In this document: in pieces, positions 6,209 to 14,146 of the stretch | Position numbering within the stretch: the stretch's first letter is position 1 | Layout of the letters: every line of letters begins with the position of its first letter | Source: JAQVSH01 sp964451605 | GTDB taxonomy: Bacteria; Bacteroidota; Bacteroidia; Bacteroidales; UBA4181 | Assembly: GCA_964451605.1 (NCBI GenBank) | Contig: CAYVJA010000058.1 | Span: forward strand, 1 to 15,782 | Direction of reading: 5' to 3' | Length of the DNA stretch: 15,782 nt | Translations under genes and position numbers: made by a program | Notes under the pieces: generated by a model | Databases searched by the model: none | The model's input: the letters and a program-made list of their open reading frames with translations, nothing else | Told to the model about the DNA's origin: nothing

Positions 6209-7207
6209 ATGATAGAAAAGTCCATATTCTTAGAAGGGATCGACCCCATAGCCTTTTTGGGTGCCAACGGTTCTGTCTTCGAAGCCATTCGGACTTTTTT
6301 CCCTGCACTGAAAATCATCTCGAGAGGAAACGAAATGAAGGTAATGGGATCGGCCTCGGGTGTGGCAGAGTTTGAAGCCAAACTGGAGATGCTTATCCGC
6401 TCGTTTCAACGCTATAACCGGATATCCCCGGCCGAAGTGCACCGGCTGATTCACGATTTCGACGCGGGCAAGGACGAAGCCCCCGAAATGCAGTCGGAAG
6501 AAGAGGGGGTGATTGTTTTCGGCAACCACGGCAGGGCCATCAGGGCCCGCACGGTAAATCAGCAACGGCTGGTAGAAAAGTTTCACAAAAAAGATCTCCT
6601 CTTCGCCATCGGGCCTGCCGGTACGGGCAAAACCTACACCGCCATTGCCCTGGCTGTTATGTCGCTGAAGAACAAGTCTGTAAAACGCATTATTCTTACC
6701 CGCCCGGCCGTGGAGGCCGGTGAGCATCTGGGTTTTCTTCCCGGCGATATGAAAGAGAAACTCGACCCCTACCTCCAACCGCTTTACGATGCCCTCCACG
6801 ACATGATTCCTCCTAAAAAACTGGAACAGCTAATGGAGGAGGGTACCGTCCAGATTGCACCGTTGGCCTATATGCGGGGGCGTACCCTCGACAACGCTTT
6901 TGTGATTCTGGATGAGGCCCAGAATGCAACCATTCCACAGTTAAAAATGTTTCTTACCCGAATGGGCAAGAACGCCAAATTTATTGTTACCGGCGATGTA
7001 ACGCAGGTAGACCTCCCCGATCCCGCCAAGTCGGGGCTCACCACCACCCTCGGCCTGTTAGAGAAGGTGAAAGAGCTGGATATAGTGCAATTCGACGATC
7101 GCGACATCATCCGGCACAAGCTGGTAAAGCATATTGTCGATGCCTTCAAAAAACTGGATGAGGCCCCTGAAAAGCAGGAAACCGGTAAAAAAAAGACTAA
7201 ACCCTAA
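6209..7207 (+). CDS. phoH: PhoH-family ATPase
   Basis: This 332-residue cytosolic protein has an N-terminal KH-like RNA-binding segment (about 1-70), a linker, and the PhoH P-loop ATPase domain. Walker A GPAGTGKT is at 135-142, LTRPAVEAGEHLGFLPGD at 163-180, Walker B VILDEAQNA at 232-240, and the TGDVTQVDLP sensor region at 261-270. The architecture is that of the PhoH/YbeZ group, which is linked to RNA metabolism and ribosome maturation together with YbeY. No ybeY is seen here. The Lys-rich tail after residue 318 is low-complexity. It is the first gene of a rightward operon, 12 bases before purC, driven by the promoter at 6143-6173. The start has no Shine-Dalgarno. Confidence 0.93.
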   Translation: MIEKSIFLEGIDPIAFLGANGSVFEAIRTFFPALKIISRGNEMKVMGSASGVAEFEAKLEMLIRSFQRYNRISPAEVHRLIHDFDAGKDEAPEMQSEEEGVIVFGNHGRAIRARTVNQQRLVEKFHKKDLLFAIGPAGTGKTYTAIALAVMSLKNKSVKRIILTRPAVEAGEHLGFLPGDMKEKLDPYLQPLYDALHDMIPPKKLEQLMEEGTVQIAPLAYMRGRTLDNAFVILDEAQNATIPQLKMFLTRMGKNAKFIVTGDVTQVDLPDPAKSGLTTTLGLLEKVKELDIVQFDDRDIIRHKLVKHIVDAFKKLDEAPEKQETGKKKTKP

Positions 7208-7219
7208 AACCCACCCACC

Positions 7220-8179
7220 ATGAGCCAGGCCATTGTCAGAACCAACTTCTCTTTCCCCGGACAGAAAGGGGTCTATATCGGAAAAGTGCGCGATGTCTAT
7301 ACTATAGGCAACCAACTGCTCGCCATGGTTGTGAGCGACCGGATCTCGGCATTCGATGTGGTACTTCCCAAAGGTATCCCCTTTAAAGGTCAGGTTCTGA
7401 ACCAGATTGCAGCAACTTTCCTCGATGCCACCTCCGACATTGTACCCAACTGGAAAGTCGGCTCGCCCGACCCTATGGTTACAATAGGCCTGAAATGCGA
7501 ACCCTACAAAGTAGAGATGGTGATCAGGGGCTATCTTACCGGCCATGCATGGCGCGAATATAAATCCGGGAAACGCTCCCTTTGCGGAGTGGCCCTTCCG
7601 GAAGGTATGGTAGAGAATCAGAAATTTCCCGAACCCATCATCACCCCCACCACCAAAGCCGACGAGGGGCACGACCTCGACATCTCGCGCGAAGAGATCC
7701 TTGCACAAGGGATTGTTTCGGCCGAAGAGTACACGCAAATGGAGGCCTATACCAGGGCCCTCTTTGCCCGCGGCACAGAGATGGCAGCCGACAAAGGATT
7801 AATTTTGGTCGACACCAAATATGAATTTGGCCGTTACGAAGGGAAAATCTATCTGATCGACGAGATTCACACCCCCGACTCGTCACGCTATTTCTACTCG
7901 GAAGGCTATTCCGAACGCCTCAAAAAAGGCGAACCCCAACGGCAACTTTCCAAGGAATTTGTACGTCAGTGGCTGATGGACAACGGATTCCAGGGAAAAG
8001 AGGGGCAGAAAGTTCCGGAAATGACCGACGCCTATGTGGAGAGCGTTTCGGAACGGTACATCGAACTCTATGAAAAGATCACGGGGAAACCCTTCGAAAA
8101 GGCCGACAGCAGCAATATTTTGCAGCGCATCGAAGCCAATGTGAATCAATTCCTTGCAACCAAAGGATTCAACTTGTAA
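7220..8179 (+). CDS. purC: Phosphoribosylaminoimidazole-succinocarboxamide synthase
   Basis: This SAICAR synthase catalyses ATP-dependent ligation of aspartate to CAIR in purine biosynthesis. The 319 residues match the long Bacteroidota form. Visible motifs are GKVRDVY at 21-27, SDRISAFDVVLPKGIPFKG, the substrate-binding VIRGYLTGHAWREY, ITPTTKADEGHD, and the metal/ATP motif KYEFGRYEGKIYLIDEIHTPDSSR. It is cytosolic. It follows phoH by 12 bases and precedes the LysM protein by 9, so all are probably cotranscribed. No purine riboswitch or other purine-specific control element is visible upstream. Confidence 0.97.
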   Translation: MSQAIVRTNFSFPGQKGVYIGKVRDVYTIGNQLLAMVVSDRISAFDVVLPKGIPFKGQVLNQIAATFLDATSDIVPNWKVGSPDPMVTIGLKCEPYKVEMVIRGYLTGHAWREYKSGKRSLCGVALPEGMVENQKFPEPIITPTTKADEGHDLDISREEILAQGIVSAEEYTQMEAYTRALFARGTEMAADKGLILVDTKYEFGRYEGKIYLIDEIHTPDSSRYFYSEGYSERLKKGEPQRQLSKEFVRQWLMDNGFQGKEGQKVPEMTDAYVESVSERYIELYEKITGKPFEKADSSNILQRIEANVNQFLATKGFNL

Positions 8180-8188
8180 ATCCAAACC

Positions 8189-10285
8189 ATGAAGATAGGC
8201 AGAATCATATTACTAATGGGGATATGCCTTTTGGGGCTCGCTCTGCCGGCGTTATCGCAAGACAACTATCAGGCTCCGGCAGTAAAAATCTCGGAGGAGA
8301 AAATTACCCTGCCCGACGGAACCGAGTTCTTCCTGCATGAGGTAAAACCGCGCGAAACCCTTACGGCCATTTGCAAGGCCTATGGCATATCGCAAAAAGA
8401 GCTGGTCTCGGCCAATCCCGGTCTGATAGCGGGTAACATCGGAGTAGGCGCCAAGCTCAGGATTCCTGTGGGTTCGTTTATACCGCAGACCCTCCAGGAC
8501 GATTACTATATCTACCATATTGCTGCCAAGGGAGAGACCCTCTCTGCAATAGCCCGACGGTTCAACACCACCGTTGCGCTCCTCGAAGAACACAACAAAG
8601 AGTTGAAGGTGGCCCCCCTGAAAGAGCGTCAGGTAATCAGAGTACCCCGTGCCGGTGCCGATTTCGGCCGGCTCACCACCGAAATCGCAGCTGCCCGCGA
8701 AAGTGCACAAAATACGCCGGCCTACGAGACACACATTGTAAAACGGAGAGAGACCGCTTTCCAGATCTCCAAGTTGTACGACATCTCCATCTCCGATCTG
8801 GCAGCGCTGAATCCCGAATTAAATCCCCGCAGACCCACGGTAAAAGTGGGTCAGGAACTGAAAATCCGTGAATTGAAGTCCGAGAAACGCTACATCAGTC
8901 ACGTAGTCCAGCGGAAAGAGACGCTCACCTCTATTGCCGAGAAATACAAAGTGACCGTAAACCAGATTCTGGAAGCCAATCCCAGCATCGATCCCAATGC
9001 GCTTATGCTGTCGCAGGGCCAGACACTCCGGATTCCCGCCAATGGAAACATAAACGATCTGGAGCTCCCCACAGAACGCAGTAATGTGGATACCGTGTTT
9101 CTGGAAGAACTCGACCTTACCCAACGAAGCCGGTCGCGTGCTGCCGATCTGATTGCACGGGCTCTCTCCTCACCCGGCGCAAACGAAAAGCCTGCAACCG
9201 TCCAGGAGCGCGAATTCCGGGTGGCACTACTTCTGCCGCTTCAGCTGGATCAGAGTGCCAGTGAATTGATACCGCTGAATAGGGTCGATTCCGAAGCGCT
9301 GGCAGCCCTCGAATTTTATGAGGGTGCGTTACTGGCCTTCGACTCTCTGAAACAGGCAGGGCTCCGCGCCGAACTCTTTCTTTACGATACGGGGCGAAGC
9401 ACACAAAACCTCAGGCAAACCCTGAATCTTGCCGAGATGCAACGAATGGACCTGATTATCGGTCCATTTTTTTCGGATATGCTGCCCATTGTCTCCGACT
9501 TTGCCCGTCAGAACCGCATCCCCGTGGCCGTTCCCACCCTTCCGGTGCACAACGGGGAGTATCTCAGCAATCCTTACCTGATTGCGGTGAACCCCGAACC
9601 TGCGAGTGCACTCAGAACGCTATTTCAACAAATTGCTTCACTCCCCGACAGCCAGGTGATTCTGGTTACCAATCCGGACGAAACTTCGACAAACGACTAT
9701 CAATTTTACAGTCAACTTCTGCAGGAGATACTTCCGGGCCGGTTTCGCAGCGTGAGCGGAACCTCTCCCCAGAGCGAAATCGCCGAAGGCAAACACAATC
9801 TCTTTATCATTCCGTCGAACAATGAGGCATTTGTTCTGCGCACTCTGGCCTCACTCAACCGGGCAGCCATGACCCATACGATATCGGTGGTTGCACCTCC
9901 CTCCTGGAATCAGTTTAAAAACATTGATCTGGAGTATTTTCACAATGTACAATATCGCTACTGGTCCGGTTTCTCTATCGATTATAACAAACCCGAAACA
10001 CTATCCTTCCTGCGAAACTTTCAACAGGAATTTCGCAGCGAACCCTACCGCAAAGTAGAAGGAAGCTTCAACTACGGTTTTCTGGGATACGACCTTTCGC
10101 TCTTTCTGGGATCGGCCCTACTCTATTACGGCAACGAGATGGCTGAGAGGCTGCCGGGGCACAGCGCTGCCTTCACGCAAACCGCTTTTGCGTTTCGCCG
10201 GAGCGGTGAGGGCGCTTTGGTGAATAACCGAATCTATCTGATTACCTTTACCCGTAACTTCACCCTCGAATCCACGCCCCTCTAA
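8189..10285 (+). CDS. Exported LysM-repeat protein with periplasmic-binding-protein fold
   Basis: The 698 residues begin with a Sec-type signal peptide (about 1-24, ending LPALSQ) with no lipobox cysteine, so the product is likely soluble in the periplasm. Four LysM domains follow at roughly 48-93, 107-153, 180-226 and 236-283. Each has the pattern of an ET(L/A)-type first helix, an NP or HN turn and an (R/K)IP-like closing strand; they probably bind peptidoglycan. After a linker, residues about 343-698 resemble a type I periplasmic-binding (Leu/Ile/Val-binding-like) domain, with FRVALLLPL, EFYEGALLAFDSL and DLIIGPFFSDML. A role anchoring a ligand-sensing or envelope-assembly domain to the cell wall is inference. 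It lies nine bases after purC and 12 bases before a small membrane protein gene. Confidence 0.85.
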   Translation: MKIGRIILLMGICLLGLALPALSQDNYQAPAVKISEEKITLPDGTEFFLHEVKPRETLTAICKAYGISQKELVSANPGLIAGNIGVGAKLRIPVGSFIPQTLQDDYYIYHIAAKGETLSAIARRFNTTVALLEEHNKELKVAPLKERQVIRVPRAGADFGRLTTEIAAARESAQNTPAYETHIVKRRETAFQISKLYDISISDLAALNPELNPRRPTVKVGQELKIRELKSEKRYISHVVQRKETLTSIAEKYKVTVNQILEANPSIDPNALMLSQGQTLRIPANGNINDLELPTERSNVDTVFLEELDLTQRSRSRAADLIARALSSPGANEKPATVQEREFRVALLLPLQLDQSASELIPLNRVDSEALAALEFYEGALLAFDSLKQAGLRAELFLYDTGRSTQNLRQTLNLAEMQRMDLIIGPFFSDMLPIVSDFARQNRIPVAVPTLPVHNGEYLSNPYLIAVNPEPASALRTLFQQIASLPDSQVILVTNPDETSTNDYQFYSQLLQEILPGRFRSVSGTSPQSEIAEGKHNLFIIPSNNEAFVLRTLASLNRAAMTHTISVVAPPSWNQFKNIDLEYFHNVQYRYWSGFSIDYNKPETLSFLRNFQQEFRSEPYRKVEGSFNYGFLGYDLSLFLGSALLYYGNEMAERLPGHSAAFTQTAFAFRRSGEGALVNNRIYLITFTRNFTLESTPL

Positions 10286-10297
10286 TCTCCCCTCCCT

Positions 10298-10423
10298 ATG
10301 TACGACTTTCAGGACTTCTACCAACTCATGATCGTGATCGGAACCCTTGCGGTGGTATATCTGTGCCTGCGTCTCTACAGTATGCGTCGGGGTAGAAGAA
10401 AAAACAGGGAGAAAAAGCTGTAG
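10298..10423 (+). CDS. Small single-pass membrane protein, 41 residues
   Basis: The frame starts at ATG 10298 and ends with TAG at 10421-10423. The N-terminus is acidic/aromatic (MYDFQDFYQ), a hydrophobic stretch from about residue 10 to 26 (LMIVIGTLAVVYLCLRL) could span the membrane once, and the C-terminus is strongly basic (RRGRRKNREKK). This inside-positive pattern predicts an N-out/C-in orientation. It lies 12 bases after the LysM protein stop, in the same direction, and ends just before a likely terminator. I do not recognise a family. The arrangement makes it a plausible partner or regulator of the LysM protein, but it could be an unselected frame. There is no clear Shine-Dalgarno. Confidence 0.55.
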   Translation: MYDFQDFYQLMIVIGTLAVVYLCLRLYSMRRGRRKNREKKL

Positions 10424-10437
10424 CTCTCTTTCCTGTT
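10403..10437. terminator. Possible bidirectional terminator
   Basis: AACAGG (10403-10408) pairs with CCTGTT (10432-10437). Inside it, GAG/CTC and AGCT/AGCT can extend the stem with internal bulges. It falls in the 16-base gap between convergent genes and overlaps the 3' end of the 41-codon gene. There is no long T-run, so the call is tentative. Confidence 0.4.
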
Positions 10438-10439
10438 GT

Positions 10440-11762
10440 CTATACCTTCGGCAACTTCCAGGGATTGCGATAAGAGGCCTGCGCCAGACGGTTCGCCTCT
10501 TTGTCCTTCTCAAAAGCACTTTTGGCATCGTCCCAGACAAGCGCCCGCTGAAGCCGACAAGAGATATTGCCCAGATGGGTCAGTTTGGCAACCGTTGCAC
10601 CAATGGCCACATCCGCGTTGGGAAGCTGGCGCGAGACAATGCAGTCGAGCATATTGCCTACGTGGGTTTTCAACCCCTTATTTAACCCTTTCTGAAAAGG
10701 AACAGCCTCCATTCTCAGACCCGAAGATACCTTTTCGGGAATCACCTCCCAACCACTCCGGTCGAGCACCAAGGTGCCATTTTCGCCAAAAAAAGCCAAC
10801 CCATGTTGCCTATTGTACAAACCGTGATTAATCCCGCAGGCATGATCCCAAATCAAAGTAAAATCGGGATAGCGATAGGTAGTCATCAGGGTATCAGGGG
10901 TCTCCATCGCGTCGTCGGGGTAAGCAAATTTTCCGCCTGCCGACATCACATACGAAGGAAGCCCCACTTTCATCGAGGCCATGGCATAATCGAGCAGATG
11001 AACACCCCAATCCGACATTAATCCACCGGCATAATCCCAGAAGAAACGAAAATTGTAGTGGAACCGGTTCACATTGAAGGGAACCAGCGGGGCAGGACCC
11101 AGCCACATATCGTAATCTACCCCGTCGGGAACCTTCCCGTCGGGAACCTTAGGAATGGTGGCCTTACCATCCTGATAGGTCCAAACCTTTACCGTCCGGA
11201 TCTTTCCCAGTTTCCCCGACTGCACAAAGGCGGCTGCATCGTTCCAGTGCTGATCACTGCGTTGCCATTGACCTGTCTGAACAATCCGGTTATAACGGCG
11301 GGCTGCCTTCACCATCAGATCGCACTCCTCAATGGTGTTCGAGAGGGGTTTTTCACAGTAGACATCTTTCCCGACCTCACAGGCCGCAATGGTGGGAAGA
11401 CAGTGCCAATGATCGGGAGTGCCGTTGATCACCAAATCTACATCCTTGTTATCGATTACTTTACGCCAATCTTTATAGAGATTGGGCACCTTCTTTCCGG
11501 TAGCCTTCTCCACATCGGCAGCTCTGCGGTTTAGCCAGGCATCATCAATATCGCAAAGGGCCACACACTCCACCTGAGGATAGGTCAGGAAGGCGTTCAG
11601 ATTCGACCATCCCTGGCTGCGGCACCCGATCAATGCCACCTTTACTTTATCGCCCGGAGCCGTTTGGCCAAACAACGAGCTGTGACTCCCGCTAAGCAGC
11701 GAACTTAAACCCAGTCCGGCCGCAGAAACCGCAGAATATCTGATAAAATCTCTCCTTTCCAT
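10440..11762 (-). CDS. Exported Gfo/Idh/MocA-family oxidoreductase (paralog A)
   Basis: The 440 residues begin with a twin-arginine-like signal (ERRDF at 2-6, then a hydrophobic Ala/Gly/Leu stretch to about residue 25). A Rossmann fold follows with VALIGCRSQG at 42-51, GTPDHWHC at 114-121 and the family EKP motif at 137-139, whose Lys138 is the probable catalytic lysine. The C-terminal sugar-binding domain contains NRFHYNFRFFWDYAGG and SDWGVHLLDYA (250-260, with His255). Family members oxidise or reduce sugars and cyclitols with tightly bound NAD(P). Export fits periplasmic oxidoreductases of the glucose-fructose oxidoreductase type. It is a tandem paralog of the next gene: both end in PWKLPKV. 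It is apparently the last gene of the leftward module. The substrate is unknown. Confidence 0.88.
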   Translation of the reverse strand: MERRDFIRYSAVSAAGLGLSSLLSGSHSSLFGQTAPGDKVKVALIGCRSQGWSNLNAFLTYPQVECVALCDIDDAWLNRRAADVEKATGKKVPNLYKDWRKVIDNKDVDLVINGTPDHWHCLPTIAACEVGKDVYCEKPLSNTIEECDLMVKAARRYNRIVQTGQWQRSDQHWNDAAAFVQSGKLGKIRTVKVWTYQDGKATIPKVPDGKVPDGVDYDMWLGPAPLVPFNVNRFHYNFRFFWDYAGGLMSDWGVHLLDYAMASMKVGLPSYVMSAGGKFAYPDDAMETPDTLMTTYRYPDFTLIWDHACGINHGLYNRQHGLAFFGENGTLVLDRSGWEVIPEKVSSGLRMEAVPFQKGLNKGLKTHVGNMLDCIVSRQLPNADVAIGATVAKLTHLGNISCRLQRALVWDDAKSAFEKDKEANRLAQASYRNPWKLPKV

Positions 11763-11776
11763 GGTTCGTAATCGAT

Positions 11777-13093
11777 TTACACTTTAGGTAATTTCCAGGG
11801 CGAACGGTAATCCGGAACCAGAAAGTCGTTTGCACCTCTGTCGTTAGTGAATTTTTTACCATCCCATACCAATTTCTTACCTGTCCGGTAGGCGATGTTC
11901 CCCAACTGGGAAAATTTGGCAATATGGACCCCAATCTGCGTGCTGGCATTGGTATTGCGGTTGCCGCTCTTGATACATTCCAGGTGGTTATTTACATGAA
12001 GATTCAAACCGCCTCCGCCATACGACCGTTTCAGAGCTACAGCCTCCATGCGCGCCTTCCCGTTAACCCGTTCGGGAATTACCTCCCATCCGTTTCTGTC
12101 GACGACCAGCGTTCCGTTCTCGCCCACAAAGCCCAACCCATGGTTACGGCCATAGGCACCGTCATCTATTCCAATGGCGTGGTCCCACATGATATTGAAG
12201 CTGTCAAACTCATAGAGCGTTTGCAGCGTATCGGGTGTTTCACAGGCATCGTCGGGATAGCCGTATTTACCACCCATAGCCATAATCGACTTGGGCGTAT
12301 CGACATTCATTCCGTACAGTGCATAATCGAGCAGATGGACACCCCAGTCGGTCATCAAACCCCCGGCATAATCCCAGAACCACCTGAAGGTGAAGTGGAA
12401 CCGGTTGGGATTAAAGGGACGTAACGTAGCAGGCCCCAACCACATATTGTAATCGACACCTGCAGGGGGTTCACTGTCGGGTTTCACCGGAATAGAAGGA
12501 CACCATCCCTGGTACGAGAAGACCCGGACCAGCCTGATCTTGCCCAACTGACCGGAACGGATAAACTGAACCGCATCAAGCCAGTGAGGATCGCTTCGTT
12601 GCCACTGTCCCACCTGCACCACCGTATTGTAACGGTCGGCGGCACGCAACATGATATTACACTCCTCAATGCTGTTTCCTATGGGCTTCTCGCAATAGAC
12701 CGCTTTCCCCGCTTCGCAGGCTGCCACCATCTGCAAACAGTGCCAGTGGTCGGGGGTTCCCACAATCACCACATCAACCGATTTGTCGTCGATCAGCTGA
12801 CGCCAGTCGGCATAAAGTCCGGGAACCTTCTTGTTCTGAATTTTTTCTACCTGCGCTGCAGCCGCCTGCAACCGCGAGGCATCTACATCGCAAAGGGCGG
12901 TACACTCACATTCGGCATGATTCAGAAACGACCGCAGGTCGCTCTGTCCCATACCCATACAGCCAATCAGTCCGATGCGGAGCTTATCGCTGGGTGCTAC
13001 CATTTGATTGGGGCGAATATTGGCTACAACCGGAGCCGCCATAAAACCTAAACCTGCGGCTGCCGATCGTAACAAAAAGTCTCTTCTGTCCAT
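11777..13093 (-). CDS. Exported Gfo/Idh/MocA-family oxidoreductase (paralog B)
   Basis: The 438 residues are closely related to paralog A along the whole length. The signal is twin-arginine-like (DRRDFL at 2-7, Ala-rich hydrophobic core, probable cleavage near AxA at 20-24). The nucleotide-binding turn is IGLIGCMGMGQ at 40-50, GTPDHWHC is at 112-119 and EKP at 135-137. GQWQRSD and the FWDYAGGLMTDWGVHLLDYA stretch form the substrate side, and the C-terminus is PWKLPKV. It precedes paralog A by 14 bases and follows the isomerase gene by 19, with GGAG about nine bases before the ATG. The pair may differ in substrate or form a heteromer. The exact sugar and cofactor cannot be told. Confidence 0.88.
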   Translation of the reverse strand: MDRRDFLLRSAAAGLGFMAAPVVANIRPNQMVAPSDKLRIGLIGCMGMGQSDLRSFLNHAECECTALCDVDASRLQAAAAQVEKIQNKKVPGLYADWRQLIDDKSVDVVIVGTPDHWHCLQMVAACEAGKAVYCEKPIGNSIEECNIMLRAADRYNTVVQVGQWQRSDPHWLDAVQFIRSGQLGKIRLVRVFSYQGWCPSIPVKPDSEPPAGVDYNMWLGPATLRPFNPNRFHFTFRWFWDYAGGLMTDWGVHLLDYALYGMNVDTPKSIMAMGGKYGYPDDACETPDTLQTLYEFDSFNIMWDHAIGIDDGAYGRNHGLGFVGENGTLVVDRNGWEVIPERVNGKARMEAVALKRSYGGGGLNLHVNNHLECIKSGNRNTNASTQIGVHIAKFSQLGNIAYRTGKKLVWDGKKFTNDRGANDFLVPDYRSPWKLPKV

Positions 13094-13112
13094 AGGAAAT
13101 CTCCGTTAAGGG

Positions 13113-14108
13113 TTACTTTCTTTCGAATGCCGCATCGAAAGCGATGGTAGAGGGCTTAAAATCGATACTCTTTACATACTCGCACGATTCGGCAGCACCA
13201 TGTTCACGATCCATGCCACTGTCTTCCCATTCAACGGAGAGAGGGCCGTTATAGCCCACCTGATTCAGAGCACGAATAATCTCTTCGAATTCAATGCAAC
13301 CCCGGCCGACGCTACGGAAATTCCAGTAACGGCGCGGATCGCCAAAGTTAACATGGCCGCCAAAGACACCCGCTTCCATGGGTTTGTCCGACCACCATAC
13401 ATCTTTCATATGAACATGGAAAATACGGTCGCCAAAACGGGTGATAAAGGCAACATAATCAACGCCCTGATATCCAAAATGGCTGGGGTCGTGGTTGAAT
13501 CCGAAAGCAGGATGGTAATCGAGCGCTTTCAGGGCCCGTTCGGCCGAAGCAATATCGAAAGCAATTTCGGTAGGATGCACCTCCAGAGCGAAACGAATAC
13601 CCATCTCCTGATAGGCATCCAGAATCGGTTTCCATCTGCGGGCAAACTCCTTGAATCCGTTCTCAATCATTTGATCCGATACCGGAGGGAAGGAGTAAAG
13701 CAGATTCCAGATGGGGCTTCCCGTGAATCCGATTACTGTGTTGAGACCCATACGCTTAGCAGCCCTTCCTGTCTCGATCATCTCCTTTGCTGCACGGGAA
13801 CGTACTCCCTCGCAACTGCCATCACCCCATACGTACGCAGGCAAAATTGATTTATGCCGCTCGTCAATCACGTCTGTCACACATTGACCTACAAGATGGT
13901 TTGAGATGGCAAAAATTTTCAATCCGTACTTGTCGAGGACGGCCCTTTTAGCCTTACAATAAGCCTCGTCGGCCTTATCTACCTCAAAATGGTTACCGCC
14001 GCAGGTCACCTCCAACCCATCGTAACCCATAGCTTTGGCTTTGGCGCATACCACCTCGAAATCGAGGTCGGCCCACTGCCCTGTAAATAATGTAACTGGT
14101 CTGGCCAT
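13113..14108 (-). CDS. Sugar phosphate isomerase/epimerase (TIM barrel)
   Basis: This 331-residue protein is of the xylose isomerase-like TIM-barrel family (AP endonuclease 2 fold). Probable metal ligands are Glu176 in ALEVHPTE, Asp207 and His210 in FNHDPSHFGY, His233 in HVHMKD, and Glu293 in SVEWEDSG. It has no signal peptide, so it is likely cytosolic. Homologues act as ketose epimerases, hydroxypyruvate or inosose isomerases/dehydratases, or lyases on 3-keto sugars. It is encoded between a cytosolic and two exported Gfo/Idh/MocA oxidoreductases, which supports a role on an oxidised sugar. A loop at 238-271 rich in Gly, Phe and Trp may shape substrate choice. The specific reaction is not decidable from sequence. 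Confidence 0.88.
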   Translation of the reverse strand: MARPVTLFTGQWADLDFEVVCAKAKAMGYDGLEVTCGGNHFEVDKADEAYCKAKRAVLDKYGLKIFAISNHLVGQCVTDVIDERHKSILPAYVWGDGSCEGVRSRAAKEMIETGRAAKRMGLNTVIGFTGSPIWNLLYSFPPVSDQMIENGFKEFARRWKPILDAYQEMGIRFALEVHPTEIAFDIASAERALKALDYHPAFGFNHDPSHFGYQGVDYVAFITRFGDRIFHVHMKDVWWSDKPMEAGVFGGHVNFGDPRRYWNFRSVGRGCIEFEEIIRALNQVGYNGPLSVEWEDSGMDREHGAAESCEYVKSIDFKPSTIAFDAAFERK

Positions 14109-14146
14109 ATCGAAAATTTTATAAGATTTATACCTTTTACTGATGC

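Noticed and set aside
6230..6799. Minus-strand 189-codon frame opposite phoH
   Set aside because: PhoH motifs are unambiguous on the plus strand, and the antisense product has no recognisable features.
11058..13051. Plus-strand frames opposite the two exported oxidoreductases (11058-11534, 11924-12424, 12584-13051)
   Set aside because: These frames resemble each other only because they are antisense to paralogous genes; they are not independent coding sequences.
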